This document shows positions 24,927-33,214 of a stretch of 64,000 bases of DNA, one piece after another (positions within the stretch are counted from its first letter, which is position 1; each line of letters begins with the position of its first letter). The DNA is from Paracraurococcus ruber (GTDB taxonomy: Bacteria > Pseudomonadota > Alphaproteobacteria > Acetobacterales > Acetobacteraceae), in the NCBI RefSeq assembly GCF_004353985.1, contig NZ_SMOA01000004.1, positions 1 to 64,000 on the forward strand, in the 5' to 3' direction. The position numbers were made by a program, and so were the translations under genes. The notes under the pieces were generated by a model that did not search any database, was not told where the DNA came from, and saw nothing but the letters and a program-made list of their open reading frames with translations.

Positions 24927-26385
24927 GCGGAAGGCGTGGTCCCTCCCAGACATGCGCTCGGCATGGTGCCTGCCGGCATGGTCCCTGCTGAAGCTGCTGG
25001 TCATGCTGGCGTCCCTGGTCCCCTTCTTCGCGCCGGTCGCGGCGCGGGCCCAGGGCGCCGCGGCTCCGGTGGTGACGATCCGCGATGCCGAGACGGAGGC
25101 CTTCCTCCGCGCCGTCGCGCATCCGCTGTTCCGCGCCGCCGGTGTGGATCCCGCCCTGGTGCGGATCACGCTGGTGCAGGCGCGGCCCATAAACGCCTTC
25201 GTCACCACCGGCAACCGCATGTTCATCAACACCGGCCTTATCCAGCAGGCGGAGGGCGTGGCGGAACTGGCGGGCGTGCTGGCGCATGAGACGGGGCATA
25301 TCGCCGGCGGCCATGTCGCCCGCCTGCCGGAGGAGATGCGCAACGCCTTCCTGAAATCCATCGGCGGCATGATGCTGGGCTTGGGCGCCGCGGTGGGCGG
25401 CGGCCGCAATGTCGGCGGCAACGCCGCCGGCGCCGTCATGCTCGGCAGCCAGTCCATGGCGATGGGGGAACTCTATGCCTTCACCCGGGCGCAGGAGCAG
25501 GCGGCGGACCAGGCCGGCGTCGCCTATCTCGACCGGCTCGGCTGGTCGTCCCGCGGGCTGGTCCGGCTGCTGGGGCGGATGCAGGACCAGGAATTGCTCG
25601 CGGTCGGCCGGCAGGACCCGTATTTCCGCACCCACCCCCTGTCGCGGGACCGCCTCGCCTTCGTGACCGAGCATGCGGCGCGCAGCCGCGCCGGCGACGC
25701 AGCTTACCCGCCGGCGCTCGAGGCCGGGTTCCGCATGGTGCGGGCCAAGCTGGATGGCTTCATCGAGGCGCCGCTGACGACCGGGCGGCGGTATCCGGAC
25801 ACCGATCCCGCCGCGGCTGCCCGCTATGCCCGGGCGATCGCACAATACCGTTCCGGCCGGGCCGACCTCGCGCTCCAGATCCTGGCACCGCTGGTCCGCG
25901 ACCAGCCCGGCAATCCCTGGTTGCGCGAGCTGCAGGGACAGATCCTCTTCGAGGCAGGGCGACCGGCCGAGGCGCTGGTCCCGCTGCGGGATGCGGCGCG
26001 GCTCGCCCCGGCCGAGGCGCTGATCCGCACGGCCTTGGGGCGGGCGCTGCTGGAGGCGGGCGACCCGGCCTCCCTGCGCGCCGCCATCGGCGAGTTCGAG
26101 TCGAGCCTGCGGCTGGAGCGGGACAATGCCTTCACCTGGCGGCAGCTGGGCATCGCCCATGGCCGCCTGGGCGAGATGCCGCAGGCCGACCTGGCGCTGG
26201 CAGAGGAGGCGATGCTGCTGGGCGACTTCCCCGGCGCCCGCATGCTGGCCCGCCGCGCCGAGGAGACGCTGCCGCCCGGGCCGCCCCGGCTGCGGGCGCA
26301 GGATTTGCGCGAGGCGGCGAAGCGGGACAACCTGACCCCCGAGCAGCGCGCGCAGGATGACGCGATGCGCCGGAGACAACGCTGA
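24925..26385 (+). CDS. BepA-like periplasmic M48 metalloprotease with TPR region
   Basis: This is a 486-residue envelope quality-control protease. An N-terminal Sec signal ends near AARAQG. The zinc motif HETGH lies at residues 121-125 and the third-ligand region reads AQEQAADQAG. A C-terminal helical repeat region (roughly 310-470) resembles TPRs, as in E. coli BepA (YfgC), which degrades stalled outer-membrane proteins and interacts with the BAM complex. The start ATG at 24925 has a good AGAAGG Shine-Dalgarno sequence 6 nt upstream. It shares one base with the next gene (TGATG), a DsbA-like protein, consistent with joint envelope proteostasis. Confidence 0.92.
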   Translation: MRKAWSLPDMRSAWCLPAWSLLKLLVMLASLVPFFAPVAARAQGAAAPVVTIRDAETEAFLRAVAHPLFRAAGVDPALVRITLVQARPINAFVTTGNRMFINTGLIQQAEGVAELAGVLAHETGHIAGGHVARLPEEMRNAFLKSIGGMMLGLGAAVGGGRNVGGNAAGAVMLGSQSMAMGELYAFTRAQEQAADQAGVAYLDRLGWSSRGLVRLLGRMQDQELLAVGRQDPYFRTHPLSRDRLAFVTEHAARSRAGDAAYPPALEAGFRMVRAKLDGFIEAPLTTGRRYPDTDPAAAARYARAIAQYRSGRADLALQILAPLVRDQPGNPWLRELQGQILFEAGRPAEALVPLRDAARLAPAEALIRTALGRALLEAGDPASLRAAIGEFESSLRLERDNAFTWRQLGIAHGRLGEMPQADLALAEEAMLLGDFPGARMLARRAEETLPPGPPRLRAQDLREAAKRDNLTPEQRAQDDAMRRRQR

Positions 26386-27134
26386 TGCGCCTTCCCCTGC
26401 TGGCTGCCCTGCTGGGCCTGGGCCTCGCCTTCCCCGCCCTCGCGCAGGGGACCCCGGGCGGCTTCACGCCGGAGCAACGGCGGGAGATCGTCGAGGTGCT
26501 GCGCGACGCGCTGCGCCAGGACCCCAGCATCCTGCGCGACGCCCTGGTGGCGCTGGAGCAGGCGGATGCGTTCGACCGCGTGGGCGCGCAGCGCGCCGCC
26601 ATCCTCGAGAACGCCGAGGCGCTGTTCCGCAATGCCGACGACCCGGTGAAGGGCAACCCACGGGGCGGCGTCACCCTGGTGGAGTTCTTCGACGCCCGCT
26701 GCGGCTACTGCAAGCAGCTGCACCCGGTGGTGGAGCAGCTGCTGAAGCGGCAGCGCGACGTGCGGCTGGTGCTGAAGGACCTGCCCATCCTCGGCCCCAA
26801 CAGCCTGCTGGCCAGCCGCGCCCTGCTGGCGGCGCAGCGCCAGGGGAAATATGCCGAGCTGCACGACGCCCTGCTGGCACTGCGCGAGGAGCCGGCCGAG
26901 CCGGTGCTGCGGCGGGAGGCGGAGCGGGTGGGGCTCGATTGGGCCCGGCTGCGGCGGGAGATGGACGATCCCGCCATCGGCCGCCGGCTGGAGGCCAATA
27001 CCCGCCTCGCCGGTGCGCTGCGGATCGAAGGCACGCCGGCCCTGGTCATCGGCGACACGCTGGTGCCGGGGGCCGTGGACCTGGCGACGCTGGAGCGGCT
27101 GGTGGCGGAGGCGCGCGCGAAGTCGGGGGGCTGA
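26385..27134 (+). CDS. DsbA family thiol:disulfide protein
   Basis: This is a 249-residue periplasmic thioredoxin-fold protein with a Sec signal (LPLLAALLGLGLAFPALAQG). After an N-terminal helical segment (about residues 25-80), which resembles the oligomerisation arm of ScsC/Com1-type proteins, comes the DsbA domain VTLVEFFDARCGYCKQLHP with a CGYC active site. The cis-Pro loop is EGTPALVIGD. The gene is translationally coupled to the BepA-like protease. It may act as a disulfide isomerase or oxidase for outer-membrane or periplasmic clients. Its exact redox role is not determinable. Confidence 0.92.
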   Translation: MRLPLLAALLGLGLAFPALAQGTPGGFTPEQRREIVEVLRDALRQDPSILRDALVALEQADAFDRVGAQRAAILENAEALFRNADDPVKGNPRGGVTLVEFFDARCGYCKQLHPVVEQLLKRQRDVRLVLKDLPILGPNSLLASRALLAAQRQGKYAELHDALLALREEPAEPVLRREAERVGLDWARLRREMDDPAIGRRLEANTRLAGALRIEGTPALVIGDTLVPGAVDLATLERLVAEARAKSGG

Positions 27135-27254
27135 GCGCTCGTGACAGGAGGCCGGCCGGCGCCGCGCCCAGCGAAGCGGGCTGTGGGTCGCCGCCGGCCT
27201 GCATTCCCGCATCCGACATCGTCACAACCCTGAGCCGCCGAAGGGGGGAGAGCC

Positions 27255-28073
27255 ATGCCGCATTTCCTCTGCGAGACCTGCAGCATCCAGTTCGCCGAGA
27301 GCGCGGCGCCGCCTGACCGCTGCCCCATCTGCGAGGATGAGCGGCAATATGTCCCGGCACGGGGCCAGCACTGGACCACGCTGGCGGCGCTGCGCGGCGG
27401 CCATGCGAATACCTGGCGGCGGCTGGAACCGGCGCTGTACGCCATCCGCACCGTGCCGGCCTTCGGCATCGACCAGCGTGCTCTGCTGGTTCGGACGCCG
27501 GCCGGCAACCTGTTGTGGGACTGCATCGCGCTGCTCGACGATGCCACCATCGGCATCATCCGGGCGCTCGGCGGCCTGGCCGGCGTGGCGCTGAGCCATC
27601 CGCACTACTATTCGACCATGGTCGAATGGGGCCGCGAATTCGGCGTGCAGGTCTGGCTGCATGCGGCGGACCGAGGACATGTGACGCGGCCGGATGCCTG
27701 CCTGCGCTTCTGGGAGGGCGAGACGGCCGAACCGCTACCCGGCCTGACGCTGCACCGGCTGGGCGGGCATTTCGCCGGCGCCGCCGTGGCGCATTGGCGG
27801 GACGGCGCGCAGGGCCGGGGCGCGCTGCTGTCGGGCGACATCCTGCAGGTGCTGCCCGACCGCAAATTCATCGGCTTCATGCGCAGCTATCCCTGCCTGA
27901 TCCCGCTGCCCGCGGCCGAGGTCCGGCGCATGGCGGACCAGTGCCTGGCGCTGGAATGGGAGGCGATCTACGGCGCCTTCCATGAGCGGGAGATCCTCGC
28001 CGACGGCAAGGGCGCGCTGGCGCGCAGCGCCGAGCGCTACTGTGCCTGGCTCTACAGCATGCCGGAGCCCTGA
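27255..28073 (+). CDS. MBL-fold protein with N-terminal zinc ribbon
   Basis: This is a 272-residue protein. It opens with two Cys pairs, CETC and CPICEDE, forming a rubredoxin-like zinc ribbon (residues 6-28), followed by a metallo-beta-lactamase fold. The usual HxHxDH metal motif is present only as SHPHYYSTM, so the Asp and third His are missing. Later MBL elements GGHFAGAAVAHW and LLSGDILQV remain. This suggests either a one-metal site or a non-hydrolytic role. A GGGGGAGAG Shine-Dalgarno-like stretch precedes the ATG. No partner gene is coupled to it. Confidence 0.85.
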   Translation: MPHFLCETCSIQFAESAAPPDRCPICEDERQYVPARGQHWTTLAALRGGHANTWRRLEPALYAIRTVPAFGIDQRALLVRTPAGNLLWDCIALLDDATIGIIRALGGLAGVALSHPHYYSTMVEWGREFGVQVWLHAADRGHVTRPDACLRFWEGETAEPLPGLTLHRLGGHFAGAAVAHWRDGAQGRGALLSGDILQVLPDRKFIGFMRSYPCLIPLPAAEVRRMADQCLALEWEAIYGAFHEREILADGKGALARSAERYCAWLYSMPEP

Positions 28074-28303
28074 TACCCGTCCCGCCACGTCATCGCCCGC
28101 GGCCCTCGGCAGGTGCCGCGAAGCCCGGCGCCGCGAGCCGGCGGGCATGCGCACCATGCCCTGCGTCAGCGCGTCATGCCCCGGCATGGCGAACCGCAGG
28201 TGGATCGGATGGTGCCGAGACCAAGCCGGCCACGGCGCCGCGGCCAGCCCGGACGGATTGCCCGCCCGCCCGCGGCGTATAGACTGGCGGCGGGAGACAA
28301 GGG
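28074..28303. promoter_or_regulatory. argE upstream region with possible -10 element
   Basis: This 230-nt gap precedes argE. TATAGACT at 28278-28285 lies about 20 nt before the start and could be the -10 of the argE promoter; GGGAGACAAGGG just before the ATG supplies the ribosome-binding site. No terminator with a T run is visible for the upstream MBL gene. Confidence 0.3.
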
Positions 28304-29461
28304 ATGCAGGACGAAGCGGTCGCGGTGCTGGCGCGGCTCGTGTCCTTCGACACGACCAGCCGCAACAGCAACCTGGCCCTGTTGCAATGGGTCGGATCCT
28401 GGCTGGCGGCGCGCGGCGTCGAGAGCCGGATCCTGCCCGACGACTCGGGCATGAAAGCCAACCTGCATGCGCTGGTCGGGCCGCGCGTGCCGGGCGGCGT
28501 CGCCTTGTCCGCGCATGTGGACTGCGTCCCGGTCGAGGGCCAGGCTTGGCTCGCCGATCCCTTCACCCTGCGTCAGGAGGACGGCCGGCTGATCGGCCGC
28601 GGCACCAGCGACATGAAGGGCTTCGCGGCCTGCGCGATCGCCATGCTGCCGCGCCTCGCCGCCCTGCCGCTGCGCCGCCCGGTGCATCTCTGCCTCACGC
28701 ATGACGAGGAAACGACCGGCGAGGGCGCCCGCCGCCTCGTGCCGATGCTCGGTCAGGACCAGCCGCCGCCGGCGCTCTGCGTGGTCGGCGAGCCGACCGG
28801 GCTCGCGCCGGTGATCGCGCAGAAAGGCTATGCGAGTTGGGACGTGACGGTCACCGGGCTGTCCGGCCATTCCTCCCGCACGACCGAGACGGCGAATGCC
28901 CTGCATGCGGCGGCCGAGGGCGTCGCCTGGCTCTCGGCCCGCGCCCGGGCACTCGCGGAGAGCGGCCGCCGGGTGGAGGGCTTCGAGCCGCCCTGGACCA
29001 CGGTGCATGTGGGCACCTTCCGGTCCGGCAGCATCCTGAACATCGTGCCGGACCGCGCCGAGTTCACCTTCGAGGTCCGCAGCGTCCCGGGCGACGACCC
29101 AGGCGCGATCCTGGCGGATTTCCACGCCTTCATGGAGGGCACCGTCCTGCCCCGGCTGCGCGCCGTCGCGCCGGAGGCACGGCTGGAGGTGGCGGTGCGC
29201 TCGGCGATGCCAGGCTTCGACCTGCCGGAGGATGCGCCGCTCGCCCTGACGATGCAGCGGCTGACCGGCCGCAACCGCCCCGGCCGCGTCAGCTACGGCA
29301 CTGAGGCTGGGTTCTTCCAGGCGGCCGGCATCGCCACCATCGTCTGCGGCCCCGGGCATATCGCCCAGGCGCACCAGCCCGAGGAATGGATTGCCGAGAG
29401 CGAGATCGCGGCCTGCCTCGATCTGCTAGACCGCCTCGCCGGCACGTTGACCGAGGCGTGA
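28304..29461 (+). CDS. argE: Acetylornithine deacetylase (M20 family)
   Basis: This is a 385-residue M20 zinc amidohydrolase that removes the acetyl group from N2-acetylornithine in arginine synthesis. The metal and catalytic motifs are SAHVDCVPVEG, GRGTSDMKGFAAC and LTHDEETTGEGAR. The dimerisation-domain His motif is VTGLSGHSSRT, and the C-terminal PGHIAQAHQPEEW completes the site. This architecture matches ArgE more than DapE. The stop overlaps the next start (TGATG), and that gene encodes another zinc deacylase. Since argJ is also in the window, ArgE may serve a catabolic or alternative deacetylation role. Confidence 0.9.
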   Translation: MQDEAVAVLARLVSFDTTSRNSNLALLQWVGSWLAARGVESRILPDDSGMKANLHALVGPRVPGGVALSAHVDCVPVEGQAWLADPFTLRQEDGRLIGRGTSDMKGFAACAIAMLPRLAALPLRRPVHLCLTHDEETTGEGARRLVPMLGQDQPPPALCVVGEPTGLAPVIAQKGYASWDVTVTGLSGHSSRTTETANALHAAAEGVAWLSARARALAESGRRVEGFEPPWTTVHVGTFRSGSILNIVPDRAEFTFEVRSVPGDDPGAILADFHAFMEGTVLPRLRAVAPEARLEVAVRSAMPGFDLPEDAPLALTMQRLTGRNRPGRVSYGTEAGFFQAAGIATIVCGPGHIAQAHQPEEWIAESEIAACLDLLDRLAGTLTEA

Positions 29462-30459
29462 TGGCTGAGCCGGACTCGCTGCCGCCGGCCCTTGCGGCCT
29501 TCCTGGCCGCCGCGCCTTCCGGCCGGCCGCCACGGATGGATGTGGGCATCGCCCTGCCGGACCTCGGCCCCTGGGTGGCCGGCAATGCGCTGCCGGGGGT
29601 CTGGAGCTTCCCGGCGCCCGCGCCCGGCCCGCATGTCGCCATCGTCGCGGCGACGCATGGCAATGAGATCGGCGGCGCCGTGCTCCTGGACCGGTGGCTG
29701 CGGGCCGGGCTGCGGCCGGCATGCGGGCGGCTTTCCCTGGTCTTCGCCAATCTCGATGCGCTCGGGCGCTTCGACCCCGAGGATCCGACGGCCAGCCGCT
29801 TCATCGACGAGGACCTGAACCGGCTCTGGGACGAGGAGACGCTGTCGAGCGGGCGCCGGTCCTGCGAATTGCGGCGGGCACGGGCGTTGCGGCCACTGTT
29901 CGACACGGTGGACGTGCTGCTCGACCTGCACTCGATGCTCTGGCCTTCCGACCCGCTGATTCTGACGGGCCGACCCAGGCGGGCGGCGGATCTCGCGCTG
30001 CGGCTTGGCATGCCGCCGCTGGTCGTGGCGGATGAGGGCCATGCGGCCGGGCTGCGCCTGATCGACTACGGCCCCTTCGCCGAACCCGAGGGCGACCGCA
30101 CCGCGATCCTTCTGGAAGCCGGCGCCCATTGGGAAGAACCGACGGTCGCGGTCATGGAACAGGCGGCGGCACGGCTGCTGCGCCTGACCGGCCTGATGAC
30201 GGAAGCGATGCCGGAGCCGCGGCCGGCGGCGCCCCGCCTGGCCGCCGTGACCCGCACGGTGACGGCACGGACGCCCGGCTTCGCGTTCCTGCGCCCCTTC
30301 CGCGGCGGCCATGTGGTGCCCGCGCGGAACACGCTGATCGCGCTGGATGGCGAGGAGGAGATTCGCACCCCGCATGACGACTGCCTGCTGGTGATGCCCA
30401 GCCTGCGGACCATGCCGGGGCAGACCGCGGTGCGCATGGCGCGCTTCGTCGGCGCCTGA
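29461..30459 (+). CDS. Succinylglutamate desuccinylase/aspartoacylase family protein
   Basis: This is a 332-residue M14-like zinc deacylase (AstE/ASPA family). Zinc ligands lie in ATHGNEIGG (His, Glu) and LDLHSML (His); the general base Glu is in LLEAGAHWE. Conserved Asn-Arg region FANLDALGRFD, then DEDLNRLWDEE, is typical. A C-terminal beta domain (about 230-330) follows, ending in TAVRMARFVGA. It is translationally coupled to argE, which suggests that the pair processes N-acyl amino acids together (inference). Members range from AstE to N-acetyl-citrulline or ectoine deacetylases, and I cannot choose among them. Confidence 0.88.
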   Translation: MAEPDSLPPALAAFLAAAPSGRPPRMDVGIALPDLGPWVAGNALPGVWSFPAPAPGPHVAIVAATHGNEIGGAVLLDRWLRAGLRPACGRLSLVFANLDALGRFDPEDPTASRFIDEDLNRLWDEETLSSGRRSCELRRARALRPLFDTVDVLLDLHSMLWPSDPLILTGRPRRAADLALRLGMPPLVVADEGHAAGLRLIDYGPFAEPEGDRTAILLEAGAHWEEPTVAVMEQAAARLLRLTGLMTEAMPEPRPAAPRLAAVTRTVTARTPGFAFLRPFRGGHVVPARNTLIALDGEEEIRTPHDDCLLVMPSLRTMPGQTAVRMARFVGA

Positions 30460-30790
30460 CCGGGCCGAGGGCCGGGCAGCGACCGCAAGCCGGCGTCATC
30501 GCCGCGGCGCCAAGGGCCATCGCCGCCACGACATCCGCCGGATCGCCGGTCGCCCGGCATGGCCGCGGCGCCGACGATGTCGGACAGGTCAGCGGGTGAC
30601 GCTATCCGCTGATGACCTGGCCCCGTGCCTTCGCCGGGCCCGGTCCGGTCTCACGCCTGCAACGCGCGCCGCCGGAGCAGCCGCTCGTCGCCTCGAGCCC
30701 TCGACGGCCGCAGGCGGCAGGCGCGACCACCGGGACGGCGTCCGAGGCGGCGTGGCGGTGAGAACCGCTGCCGGCCCGCGATGACCCGGG
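30460..30790. other. Convergent intergenic region, no recognisable feature
   Basis: 331 nt separate the convergent AstE-like gene and the CinA-like gene. The sequence is GC-rich without a convincing terminator, repeat or coding frame on either strand. Confidence 0.5.
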
Positions 30791-31579
30791 TCAGGTGGAG
30801 ACCTGGTCGGCCGACGGCTCACCCTGCTGCGCCTCGCCGAAGCGGGCGAGCAGGGCGAAGCAGGCCGCGGCGGCCGCCTCCACCGCCGCGGCATCCGTCC
30901 CCTTCGCCACCAGGGCGACGCCGCCACCGGTGCCGCGGTAATAGGGATAGCTACCGAGATCGAGCGCTGGATGCGCCGCCTGGATGGCGGACAGGCCTTC
31001 GGCGATCTGTCCCTCATAGACCTGGTGGGCATGCACCGTGCGGGAGAGGATGGGCCGCCCGCCTTCGAGGGTCGGGGCCAATGCCTCGAACATGCTGCGC
31101 ATGATCCGGGGGACACCGGCCATCACATGGACATTGCCCATGCTGAAGCCGGGTGCCGTCGTTTCCGTGCAGCGGATCGGCACCGCGCCGCGCGGCAAGG
31201 TCGCCATGCGCAGCCGCGCGGCGTTGAACTCCACCGGCGGGTCGCGGCGGGCATAGTCGGCCGCCATCAGCGCCCGCGTCTCCTCATGCACCTCCCACGG
31301 CACGCCGAAGGCCCGCGCCACGCATTCGCTGGTGATGTCGTCATGCGTCGGGCCGATGCCGCCCGTGGTGAAGACATGCGTGAAGGCCGCCCGGCATTCG
31401 TTCACCGTGCCAATGATGGTCTCCGGCACGTCTGGGATGACCCGCGCTTCCCGCAGCGGAATGCCGATCTCGCCCAGCCGGGTCGCCAGGAATTGCAGGT
31501 TGGCGTCGCGGGTGCGGCCGGAGAGGACCTCGTTGCCGATGATCAGCAGGCAGGCGGTAGGGTTCATGTCCTGGGCCAT
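30791..31579 (-). CDS. CinA N-terminal-type competence/damage-inducible protein (MoCF domain)
   Basis: This is a 262-residue protein with a molybdopterin-binding-like (MoaB/MogA) domain: LLIIGNEVLSGRTRDANLQF at the start, then FTTGGIGPTHDDITSECVAR and MGNVHVMAGVP. A short C-terminal region resembles the KOW-free linker domain. The C-terminal nicotinamide-nucleotide amidase domain of full CinA is absent, so it belongs to the short form, which in alphaproteobacteria often co-occurs with a separate amidase. The ATG at 31579 is preceded by GAGG at 7-nt spacing. Activity may be ADP-ribose or FAD pyrophosphate hydrolysis, as reported for family members. Confidence 0.88.
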   Translation of the reverse strand: MAQDMNPTACLLIIGNEVLSGRTRDANLQFLATRLGEIGIPLREARVIPDVPETIIGTVNECRAAFTHVFTTGGIGPTHDDITSECVARAFGVPWEVHEETRALMAADYARRDPPVEFNAARLRMATLPRGAVPIRCTETTAPGFSMGNVHVMAGVPRIMRSMFEALAPTLEGGRPILSRTVHAHQVYEGQIAEGLSAIQAAHPALDLGSYPYYRGTGGGVALVAKGTDAAAVEAAAAACFALLARFGEAQQGEPSADQVST

Positions 31580-31766
31580 CGGCAATCCTCCTGGCGGACC
31601 GGTTCGACCGCTGATGAGCGAAGCTTGCAGACCACGTCCCGGGGCGTCCACCCCGGGCCGCGCCCGGGAACACGCACCGGCCGTGCCAGACGCGATCGCG
31701 TTCCGGGTGCCGGCCTTCCCGGGCCTTCGCCGATGCACCGACCTGCGGATGCCGCGCCGCGCAGGG

Positions 31767-32774
31767 TCACAGGAAATCCCGCAGCATCGCCACCAGGGGC
31801 TTGTCCGCCGGCGGCATCGCATAGGCGCCCAGCTGCTGCGGCCTGACCCAGGCCAGGGCCTGCCCTTCCACCGGGCGGACCGTGCCGTTCCATCGTCGGC
31901 AGAGATAGAGCGGCATCAGCAGGTGGAATTTCTCGTAGCCATGCGAGGCGAAGGTGAACGGGCCGAGGCAGGCGGCCGAGACGTCGATGTCCAACTCCTC
32001 CTTCAGCTCGCGGATCAACGCCGCCTCCGGCGTCTCGCCGGGCTGCACCTTGCCACCGGGAAACTCCCATAGCCCCGCGAGCGGCTTGCCCTCGGGCCGG
32101 CGCGCCAGGAGCACGCGGTTATCGGGATCGACCAGCGCGACGGCGGCGACCAGCAGCACCGGCTTCCCAGGCGGCGTCGCCGCGCCGGCGGGCGGCGACG
32201 GGGGGGCGGCATCGCCAGTGATTTCCTCCCGCCCACCCTCGAACAGCAGCACCGGCATCGGCCCACCACGGGAGAGGAAGGTCTGCACCCCCTCGCCGGC
32301 GGGCCGCAGGCCGATGCGCCGCAACACGGCCTGGGACCGTGGGTTGTCCTTCAATGCGCTCGCTCGGATGGTGGCGATATCGAGCTGCGCCAGCGCCCAG
32401 CGGCAGAGCCTGGCGGCCGCCTCCGGCGCCACGCCGTGGCCCCAGAAGCGGCGGCCGACCCAGTAGCCGAGCTCCGCCGCCTTGCCGTCGCGGCTGCGCG
32501 TCAGGGCGACGCAGCCGACCAGGACCTCGGCGCCGTTCTCCTCCCCAACGATGGCTAGGTGCCAGGCCTCCCGGGCCGCGATCTGCGCCCAGGTCGAAGC
32601 GATCCAGGTATCGGCAAGGTCGCGCGGATAGGGGAAGGGCACGCGTGCCAGGGTTTTCGCCACTTCCCAGTCATTGACCAGGCGATGCAGCGCCGGGGCA
32701 TCCGCGGTCCGCAGGGGCCGCAGGACCAGCCGCTCGGTCCGGAGCGGGGCGAAATCGGGAATTGAGGGAGTCAC
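31767..32774 (-). CDS. Fused GNAT acetyltransferase / MutT-type Nudix hydrolase
   Basis: This 335-residue protein joins two enzymes. Residues 1-170 form a GNAT domain of the RimJ/RimL type (TERLVLRPLRTADAPALHRL; then GYWVGRRFWGHGVAPEAAAR with the acetyl-CoA loop). A Pro/Ala linker (about 175-200) leads to a Nudix domain with a perfect box GKVQPGETPEAALIRELKEE matching GX5EX7REUXEE, like MutT that removes 8-oxo-dGTP. In other alphaproteobacteria a GNAT gene and mutT lie next to each other after argJ, so this appears to be a fusion of adjacent genes. A GTG at 32774 was chosen as start; no strong Shine-Dalgarno sequence is seen. Confidence 0.9.
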   Translation of the reverse strand: MTPSIPDFAPLRTERLVLRPLRTADAPALHRLVNDWEVAKTLARVPFPYPRDLADTWIASTWAQIAAREAWHLAIVGEENGAEVLVGCVALTRSRDGKAAELGYWVGRRFWGHGVAPEAAARLCRWALAQLDIATIRASALKDNPRSQAVLRRIGLRPAGEGVQTFLSRGGPMPVLLFEGGREEITGDAAPPSPPAGAATPPGKPVLLVAAVALVDPDNRVLLARRPEGKPLAGLWEFPGGKVQPGETPEAALIRELKEELDIDVSAACLGPFTFASHGYEKFHLLMPLYLCRRWNGTVRPVEGQALAWVRPQQLGAYAMPPADKPLVAMLRDFL

Positions 32775-32947
32775 GGGGCGCGACGGCTCGCTGGCGGGGC
32801 TGCCAGGGAGGGGCAGGCCAGTCCCGCTGTCAACGGCAGGGAACGAGGTCGGGCCCGGCCGGCCACCCCGGCGCGGCAGGCAACGGCAACCGTCCGCATC
32901 CCAGCTCGTTCCAGTGGCGCACCACACGACATCCGGCGGAGATCTGC

Positions 32948-33205
32948 ATGCGGCTGCTGCCATCCCTCGTCCTGGGCCTCATCGCCCTGCCGGCCCTGGG
33001 ACAAGTGCCGCGGGCCGAGGCACCCCGCCCCGCCCCGCTCGAGGCACGATCCGACACCCGGTCCCCCGGGCCGCCGATCGACCAGGGCCCGCGCGACGCG
33101 GAGGCGAATGCCGCGCATCGCGGCGGCGGTGCCGTCCTGGAAGGCGCACCCGGGGCCCCGCCACCGCTGCCGACGCCGGCGCATGACCGGCGGCCAGCCC
33201 GCTGA
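32948..33205 (+). CDS. Small secreted proline-rich protein
   Basis: This is an 85-residue protein with a clear Sec signal MRLLPSLVLGLIALPALGQ followed by a Pro/Ala/Arg-rich, probably disordered mature part (ARSDTRSPGPPIDQGPRDAE; APGAPPPLPTPAHD). A GGAG sequence lies 8 nt before the ATG. No family is recognised. It lies on the opposite strand to its neighbours, between argJ and the GNAT-MutT gene, and splits an otherwise co-directional arrangement. Its 3' end lies only 9 nt from the argJ stop. Confidence 0.6.
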   Translation: MRLLPSLVLGLIALPALGQVPRAEAPRPAPLEARSDTRSPGPPIDQGPRDAEANAAHRGGGAVLEGAPGAPPPLPTPAHDRRPAR

Positions 33206-33214
33206 GCCGGCGCC

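Noticed and set aside
22564-26379. A 1271-codon open frame on the minus strand across the aminotransferase, GGT-like and M48 genes
   Set aside because: Composition is Arg/Gly/Pro-rich without motifs, and the well-supported genes use other frames.
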